Assembly (NCBI GenBank): GCA_013298185.1
Contig: JAAFJQ010000012.1
Location: 1-34,937 of the forward strand
Origin: Deinococcales bacterium
GTDB lineage: Bacteria; Deinococcota; Deinococci; Deinococcales; JAAFIG01
Reading direction: 5' to 3'
Length of the DNA stretch: 34,937 bases
In this document: positions 34,875 through 34,937 of the stretch, piece after piece
How positions within the stretch are numbered: the first letter of the stretch is position 1
Layout: each line of letters opens with the position of its first letter
Made by a program: the position numbers and the translations under genes
The notes under the pieces: generated by a model
What the model saw: the letters and a program-made list of their open reading frames with translations, nothing else
The model's database searches: none
What the model was told of the DNA's origin: nothing

Positions 34875-34937
34875 ATTGCATCGAGTTCAAGCCAAATATA
34901 TTGCCTTCGGTGTCTTGGCAAAGCGCCACCCAACCAA
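34873..34937 (-). CDS. VOC (glyoxalase-like) family protein, C-terminal fragment (partial)
   Basis: Reverse-strand translation ending GWVALCQDTEGNIFGLNSMQ*, typical VOC C-terminus; runs off the window end. Confidence 0.65.
   Translation of the reverse strand, partial: GWVALCQDTEGNIFGLNSMQ

Noticed and set aside
1-34937. CTCGAG (XhoI) as cloning or vector artefact
   Set aside because: Copies are within conserved codons throughout functional genes, not at junctions.
1-34937. CRISPR array, tRNA, rRNA, integrase or prophage
   Set aside because: No regularly spaced direct repeats of CRISPR type, no tRNA cloverleaf noticed, and no integrase, transposase or phage structural genes in the translations.

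Overview
A 35 kb bacterial chromosomal segment with about 41 supported coding regions. Most are ordinary: NAD salvage (NadM-Nudix, NadV), malate synthase, MltG, IspF, L13/S9, transketolase, rhodanese, aldo/keto reductase, class III aminotransferase, several lipoproteins and regulators. There are also three toxin-antitoxin modules (two PIN-type, one HicAB). hicA, two small ORFs and two edge-truncated CDSs are missing from the supplied ORF track. The main finding is that the palindrome CTCGAG occurs about 220 times by hand count (about 1 per 160 bp), against roughly 8-9 expected at random. It lies in all three codon frames and in intergenic DNA, so it behaves like a highly iterated palindrome (comparable to cyanobacterial HIP1, but a different word). 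It largely dictates how Leu-Glu is encoded, and a few genes are nearly devoid of it. Second, at least 15 genes have a TANNNT box 5-9 nt upstream of the start codon, implying pervasive leaderless transcription; with the L13/S9 sequences this suggests a low-GC member of Deinococcota (inference). Other findings: families of intergenic hairpin repeats, a CTAG heptad repeat that supplies the nadV Shine-Dalgarno, an 11-bp tandem-repeat motif shared by two promoter regions, and several candidate structured RNAs.
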